Assembly: GCA_016709335.1 (NCBI GenBank) | Contig: JADJNC010000004.1 | Span: 124,001 to 188,000 of the forward strand | Direction: 5' to 3' | Length of the DNA: 64,000 bases | Source: Candidatus Propionivibrio dominans | GTDB taxonomy: Bacteria; Pseudomonadota; Gammaproteobacteria; Burkholderiales; Rhodocyclaceae | Shown here: piece after piece, positions 59,942-64,000 of the stretch | How positions within the stretch are numbered: the first letter of the stretch is position 1 | Layout of the letters: each line of letters begins with the position of its first letter | The notes under the pieces: generated by a model | Databases searched by the model: none | Seen by the model: only the letters and a program-made list of their open reading frames with translations | What the model was told of the DNA's origin: nothing | Made by a program: the position numbers and the translations under genes

Positions 59942-61302
59942 TGCGACTGGTCCGCGCCGGTAAAGCATTTCCCGACATCCAGCTCGTTGCCGGCCTTCAC
60001 CGCCTGGTACTTCTCGAAGAAAGAGTCGTCGATCTCGCGCAGGTCGGCTCGCAGCTTCGGCTTGCTGAAGCGCGTCAGATGACCCGGGCCCCCGTTATAG
60101 ACCGCGTAGGTCCCACGGGCGAGATTATCGGCATCGCCGACGGCGGTATGCTCGCGCTTGCCGATTGCGTAGTCGCGCAGATAGTGATGCAGGATTTCGG
60201 CGCCAGCGCGACCGTTGTAGCCGACGTCGGTCTGCAAGCCGGTCACATCGTAAAAACCGCGCCAGACGACCGGGTACACCTGCATCAGCCCGACCGCCCC
60301 CACACCCGACTGGATCGGCTGCACCTTGCCCTTCCGGCGCACGAACTGGCGCCAGCAGCTCTCCTGCCAGGCCGTGGCGAGCACCAGATTTCTGTAGAGC
60401 ACGTGGAACGGCTCGGCCAGCGATCGCCCCGCACTCTCGCGCTGCTTGAGCGTGATCTCCGCCGTACGCTGCAGCAGCGTGCGCATCTCGAGCAAATAGG
60501 CGGGCAGCTCGCCTGGCGTCGGGAGCCAGTTGTTCAAACGCCTGGCCAGCGCTGCCGTCTCTGGGTCGAACGGCAGTGGAGCAGCGAGTGGCGCCGCGAA
60601 GGCCGTCGGCACCAGCCAGCTCAAGGGATCGCTCGGCAGCGACGGCAGGCGGGCGCTGAGCAGCAGGCTTGGCTCGGCGGGAGGTAGTGGTGCGCCGAAG
60701 CCAAAGATACGGCGCAGCTCGGGGTCGAGAGCAAGATCGTAGGCGAGCGGGTCGCCGGCCTTCGCGGGCAGGACCAAGCGGGCCAGTTGGCGCAATGTTT
60801 CCGGCGTAATGTGGATGCCCACGGAGTCACCGTAACGTTGTGCTTTCTTCAAGGCATCACCGGCTTCGGCGAGTGCCCGAAAGGGCTTTGCCGCTTTCGC
60901 GTCCAGGTCGCCTGCCAGGTTCCGCAGCGCCGGTGCGAGCCGATCCCAGCTCAGCAGGAAAAGCTCACGCAGCGGGTCGGGAACGGCAGCCTCGCTGGCC
61001 AGCATCGACAAGCCGTCGTATCGGCCGTTGAGCAAGACCAACAGGAACTCCTGGCGCCGGCTGGCGTCACCCGACTCGCCGGCAGAGCGCTTGACGACGT
61101 TCGTCAGGAAGGCATCCCACAACTCGGAAGCCTCGACCTTCGAGACCGGCGCCGCCGGGCGCACCGCGTCGAGCGGTGACTGCTTGCCCTTGCGCAGCAT
61201 GCCGCCGAGCACCTCCCAGGGGTTTGGTTCGGCGTCGCGCGCCTGACCCGGTGTGACCAGACCCACGAGCAGAACGAGGAGCAGCGGAACAAGTCTCTTC
61301 AT
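59938..61302 (-). CDS. Exported lytic transglycosylase (SLT domain)
   Basis: 454 aa with a signal peptide (LVPLLLVLLVGLVTPGQARD). Residues 25-290 are a helical N-terminal region of unknown role. The C-terminal SLT domain has the catalytic Glu in VLATAWQESCWRQF, then GVGAVGLMQVYPVV and TYAVYNGGPGHLTRF. It cleaves glycan strands of peptidoglycan with formation of anhydromuramic ends. The SLT domain placed after a long helical region is reminiscent of Slt70, though shorter. Confidence 0.87.
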   Translation of the reverse strand: MKRLVPLLLVLLVGLVTPGQARDAEPNPWEVLGGMLRKGKQSPLDAVRPAAPVSKVEASELWDAFLTNVVKRSAGESGDASRRQEFLLVLLNGRYDGLSMLASEAAVPDPLRELFLLSWDRLAPALRNLAGDLDAKAAKPFRALAEAGDALKKAQRYGDSVGIHITPETLRQLARLVLPAKAGDPLAYDLALDPELRRIFGFGAPLPPAEPSLLLSARLPSLPSDPLSWLVPTAFAAPLAAPLPFDPETAALARRLNNWLPTPGELPAYLLEMRTLLQRTAEITLKQRESAGRSLAEPFHVLYRNLVLATAWQESCWRQFVRRKGKVQPIQSGVGAVGLMQVYPVVWRGFYDVTGLQTDVGYNGRAGAEILHHYLRDYAIGKREHTAVGDADNLARGTYAVYNGGPGHLTRFSKPKLRADLREIDDSFFEKYQAVKAGNELDVGKCFTGADQSH

Positions 61303-61751
61303 GGCGTTATCCCCAAGGACAGTAATCTCTCGGCGGCGTAAGCAGGACAGGAATTTGAAAGCCCTACCCTGGCTATCCGCAAGCGCCGCAACCCGGTCAA
61401 TGCCGGTTTGCCTTGAGTATCCTCGACCGCCGTATCCCGGTCAATGTCAGTTTCATCCCGGGGCAGCAGCGCCCCAGACTGAGGACGCACACACTATCGC
61501 CATCAACGAGCGCGCCCTCTGCGTCCCGCAATGATCGGGTCAGCGGGCGCAGGCCAGAATCACCTTGATGGACTGCGTGGCCCATCAGGCCAGCGCACGG
61601 ACTGCCGGAATAATTTCCTCTGTGCGTTGGCGCACAGAACCTTTGCTGCCAAATCGGATAGCTTGATCGCAGAGCAGACTTTAGTGCTTGGGGTAGCGTC
61701 ACCTTCCGGTGGGCCGCTCCGAAATCCAGTCATAGGAACGGGGAACGGAAA
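61303..61751. other. Intergenic, one short direct repeat, no gene recognised
   Basis: 449 bases between two divergent genes. A 23-base imperfect direct repeat (CGCAACCCGGTCAATGCCGG... at 61387 and CGTATCCCGGTCAATGTCAG... at 61431, 44 bases apart) is the only structure I notice. It may be an operator or chance. Confidence 0.45.
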
Positions 61752-62693
61752 ATGCGTCATATCTTCATTGTGTTGTGGATGTTGTTTTTCTCGGCGACGC
61801 CGAGCGTGGCCCAGGTCAGCGTTAATATCGGCATCAACGTGTCCTCGTACCCGGAACTCGTGCGGGTTCCCGGCTATCCTGTCTATTATGCGCCGCGACA
61901 AAATTCTAATTTCTTCTTTTACGATGGCATGTACTGGGTTTATCAAAGCGACAACTGGTACGCGAGTTCCTGGTACAACGGGCCGTGGGGTTTTGTAGCC
62001 CCGGAGATGGTTCCCCTGTATATCCTGCGCGTCCCGGTGCGCTACTACCGGGATCCTCCAGCCTATTTTTACGGATGGCGCCGAGAAGCACCGCCGCGCT
62101 GGGGCGATCACTGGGGTAACGATTGGGAGCAGCATCGGCGCGGTTGGGATCAGTGGAATCACCGTTCCGCTCCAGCGCCGGCACCGCTACCGGTCTACCA
62201 GAAAAAATATTCGGGTGACCGCTATCCCCAGGCCGAGCAGCAGCGCAAAATGCACCAGCAGAATTACCGTTACCAGCCGCGTGATGCCATGGTGCGGCAG
62301 CACGATCAGGCACCGGCCGTGCAAAGAGCGCCCGCGCCGTCGCGCCAGAGTCGGGAAACACCGCCGGAAAGAAATCAGCGCTCGCAGCAGGAAAGTCAGC
62401 GCGCTGCGCCGTCGCCACACCTTCCGAGCGCTCCAGTCGCTCCGCATTCGCAAGCACCGCAACAAAGAGGCGAAGCGACTCAAAGATCAGCCCCGGCCCC
62501 TGAGCAACAGCGAACTCCGGCCGACCGGGGAAAGCAGCAGGCCCGACCAGCACCGGTACAGCATGAACAGCCGGCGCCAAGGCAGGATCAGCACAAAGCA
62601 CCCCAGGAGCCAGGGCGAGGTCACGGACAAGAGCGCAACCAGGAGAATGATCGCGACCCAGGCGAAGGACATGGGCAAGGTCGAAACAGGTAG
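61752..62693 (+). CDS. Exported Tyr/Trp-rich protein with long Gln/Pro/Arg tail
   Basis: 313 aa. A signal peptide (FIVLWMLFFSATPSVAQ) is followed by an aromatic domain of about 110 residues (NSNFFFYDGMYWVYQSDNWY, then YFYGWRREAPPRWGDHWGND). A disordered tail of some 180 residues rich in Gln, Pro, Ala and Arg follows, ending GHGQERNQENDRDPGEGHGQ. Aromatic-domain proteins of this kind are common, uncharacterised envelope proteins in Betaproteobacteria. A role in surface or matrix structure is a guess. It is convergent with the next gene. Confidence 0.72.
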   Translation: MRHIFIVLWMLFFSATPSVAQVSVNIGINVSSYPELVRVPGYPVYYAPRQNSNFFFYDGMYWVYQSDNWYASSWYNGPWGFVAPEMVPLYILRVPVRYYRDPPAYFYGWRREAPPRWGDHWGNDWEQHRRGWDQWNHRSAPAPAPLPVYQKKYSGDRYPQAEQQRKMHQQNYRYQPRDAMVRQHDQAPAVQRAPAPSRQSRETPPERNQRSQQESQRAAPSPHLPSAPVAPHSQAPQQRGEATQRSAPAPEQQRTPADRGKQQARPAPVQHEQPAPRQDQHKAPQEPGRGHGQERNQENDRDPGEGHGQGRNR

Positions 62694-62742
62694 GACGGAC
62701 CGACGCACCGCTTGCCCGTTTCTCGCCCTGAGCCAGGTGCCG

Positions 62743-63738
62743 CTAAACCGCCAGATCTACCTGCTGTAGCGTACCTGCGCTGCCGTCTTCGCGCAGGTAG
62801 ATGCCGCTGGCGCGAATCTGGGCGAGCGGCCGGTTTTCGCTGTCGTTGAGCGCGAAAGGCGTTTCGCTTGAGCCCAGATAGAGCGCGCCGACACCCTTGT
62901 CACGCAAGGTACTCAGCGTATCCTGCCCGGCGCCGTCGCGCTGCCAGATGCGCAGGGTGGTGAATGCGGCGTCGGCCTCGTCCAGCCAGTGGTTGCCGTC
63001 GCCGTCGAGGGCCGCAAGGTCGGCAAAGCCGTTGCCGGAGCGGGTGCCGAACAGTTCGCTGCCGTCATTGATGTGGCCATCGGCGTTGCGGTCGATGGCC
63101 AGAAAGCCGCTGCTGGCGCCCAGCGCGCCAATCAATTCGCTCTTGCCGTCTGCGTCGAGATCGAAGGCGAAGCGCTTCCCCGACAGCTCGGCGGCCTTGC
63201 CGTCGAAGTTGATCACCAAAGGGTCGCGCAGTACCACCGCCTTGCCGCTATCGATGATCTTGCTCTCGCACTCGAAATCGCGACACATGGCGAGTTCGAG
63301 TTTGAAGTCGAGCGAACGGCCATCGGCCGCAAGGATTTGGCCCGTCGATGAGAAATCGGTGCGCTCGTGCTCGCGAAAGACTTCGGTGAATTCGTTCTTC
63401 CATTCCATCTCGAGCGCGCGTTCCGGGCGACTGGTGCTGTTTTCCGGCATCTGCGTTTTGAGCGGTGCGCGCAAATCAGTCACCGACGAATCCTGCTTGC
63501 CGGTAATCAACTCCAGCAGGCGGACAATAAAGGCTTCGAGCAACATCAGCAGCCGCGCTTCTCGATCCGTTTTGCGATCCGTTCTGAAAACCATTTCGCC
63601 GTTCGCCGGCAACTCCCCGGCCTGCGCCACGCCCTCGAAAACAGAGCGGAAGCTGGTCACGGATTCGAGCCTGGCCTCGTATTCGCTGGAAAAACGGTGG
63701 TCGGCCTGCATTGCCACGGCGGATTGTTCGATCTTCAT
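62743..63738 (-). CDS. Calcium-loop (VCBS/EF-hand-like) protein
   Basis: 331 aa with AAGGAGCGAAC before the ATG. There is no obvious signal peptide. The N-terminal half is helical and charged with no family match. Residues 190-260 carry three Asp-rich loops of the type in VCBS/EF-hand proteins: FAFDLDADGKSELIG, IDRNADGHINDGSELFGTRS and LDGDGNHWLDEADAAF. The C-terminal part ends YLREDGSAGTLQQVDLAV. Calcium binding is inferred from the DxDxDG loops. Related proteins occur widely in Rhodocyclales without known function. Confidence 0.72.
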   Translation of the reverse strand: MKIEQSAVAMQADHRFSSEYEARLESVTSFRSVFEGVAQAGELPANGEMVFRTDRKTDREARLLMLLEAFIVRLLELITGKQDSSVTDLRAPLKTQMPENSTSRPERALEMEWKNEFTEVFREHERTDFSSTGQILAADGRSLDFKLELAMCRDFECESKIIDSGKAVVLRDPLVINFDGKAAELSGKRFAFDLDADGKSELIGALGASSGFLAIDRNADGHINDGSELFGTRSGNGFADLAALDGDGNHWLDEADAAFTTLRIWQRDGAGQDTLSTLRDKGVGALYLGSSETPFALNDSENRPLAQIRASGIYLREDGSAGTLQQVDLAV

Positions 63739-64000
63739 TGTTCGCTCCTTGCTGGTCAGGGGAAACAGACTGCTGCAAGGTGCGTGCCATTGATCGAACT
63801 ATCGAAGAATCATGGTCCTGTGTCATCCCGGCGCTGAGTTGCGGCAAACTTCTTGCGGCAAACTTCGCCGCTCGGGCGGCAAAGGTGGCCAGGCAAACGC
63901 CGCTGCAAGCGGATCAAGTGCAAACAGGGCACAGGTTCATCATCACCACACCCGAACGCCGATCAGGAGTGGATGCAGATAAATCGCAAAGACGAAATAA
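63739..64000. other. Window end, no gene recognised
   Basis: 262 bases upstream of the calcium-loop gene. No supported reading frame or RNA seen. A direct repeat GCGGCAAACTT occurs near 63840 and 63853. Confidence 0.5.

Overview
The window is bacterial, GC-rich and almost wholly coding. Gene content points to a betaproteobacterium of the Rhodocyclales type (Dechloromonas, Accumulibacter or Propionivibrio relatives). The evidence is the polA / DUF2782 / BPSS1780-family cluster, nadD-rsfS-rlmH-maf and rng housekeeping genes, thiS-thiG-trmB synteny, PEP-CTERM proteins, pqiAABC and several c-di-GMP genes. This placement is an inference from content; no 16S or other marker is present.

Layout. 1-12.1 kb is housekeeping: the 5' part of polA, a LOG-family protein, three small envelope genes, nadD-rsfS-rlmH, maf, a PilZ-like protein, a glycosyltransferase, a U32 tRNA-hydroxylation protein and rng. 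12.3-23 kb holds a hemerythrin-GGDEF protein, a secreted isochorismatase-like protein without its cysteine, an NlpC/P60 lipoprotein, two PEP-CTERM proteins that share an upstream box, a radical SAM protein and acnA. 23-30 kb has the pqiA-pqiA-pqiB-pqiC lipid-transport operon, a GGDEF protein and thiC behind a TPP riboswitch. 30-36 kb has a fusion protein with a degenerate carbonic anhydrase domain, an ankyrin protein, tonB, trmB, thiG, thiS and a ParDE pair. 36.4-40.9 kb is a large autotransporter made of long DNA repeats. 41-42 kb is poly-C and extremely GC-rich sequence that looks artefactual and cuts a tRNA-Gly. 42-53 kb has purT and the molybdenum cofactor genes (mog, an internally deleted moeA, mobA, mobB, moaE, moaD, moaC, moaA), with a second toxin-antitoxin pair, an HTH/ATPase/STAS-like regulator and miniature inverted-repeat elements among them. 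53-64 kb has a benE remnant, a hydrolase, pssA, a cell-wall amidase, DUF1840, a ROK kinase, an MFS transporter, a lytic transglycosylase and two unusual hypothetical proteins.

How the genes work together. The moa/mob/mog/moe set is nearly a complete molybdopterin pathway, but moeA lacks most of its central domain. thiC, thiG and thiS are the pyrimidine and thiazole arms of thiamine synthesis. pqiAABC forms an inter-membrane lipid transport system. Two GGDEF proteins with intact I-sites and a PilZ-like protein indicate c-di-GMP signalling. The PEP-CTERM proteins imply an exosortase outside the window.

Quality. Several otherwise well-conserved genes (rng, the hemerythrin-GGDEF gene, the ankyrin gene, thiG, the autotransporter and a hypothetical at 21.8 kb) carry one-base frameshifts, mostly missing bases in short homopolymers. 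Together with the poly-C block this suggests draft or metagenome-assembly errors rather than wholesale gene decay. No CRISPR array, prophage or intact insertion sequence was seen. Non-autonomous repeats of at least four families are abundant.
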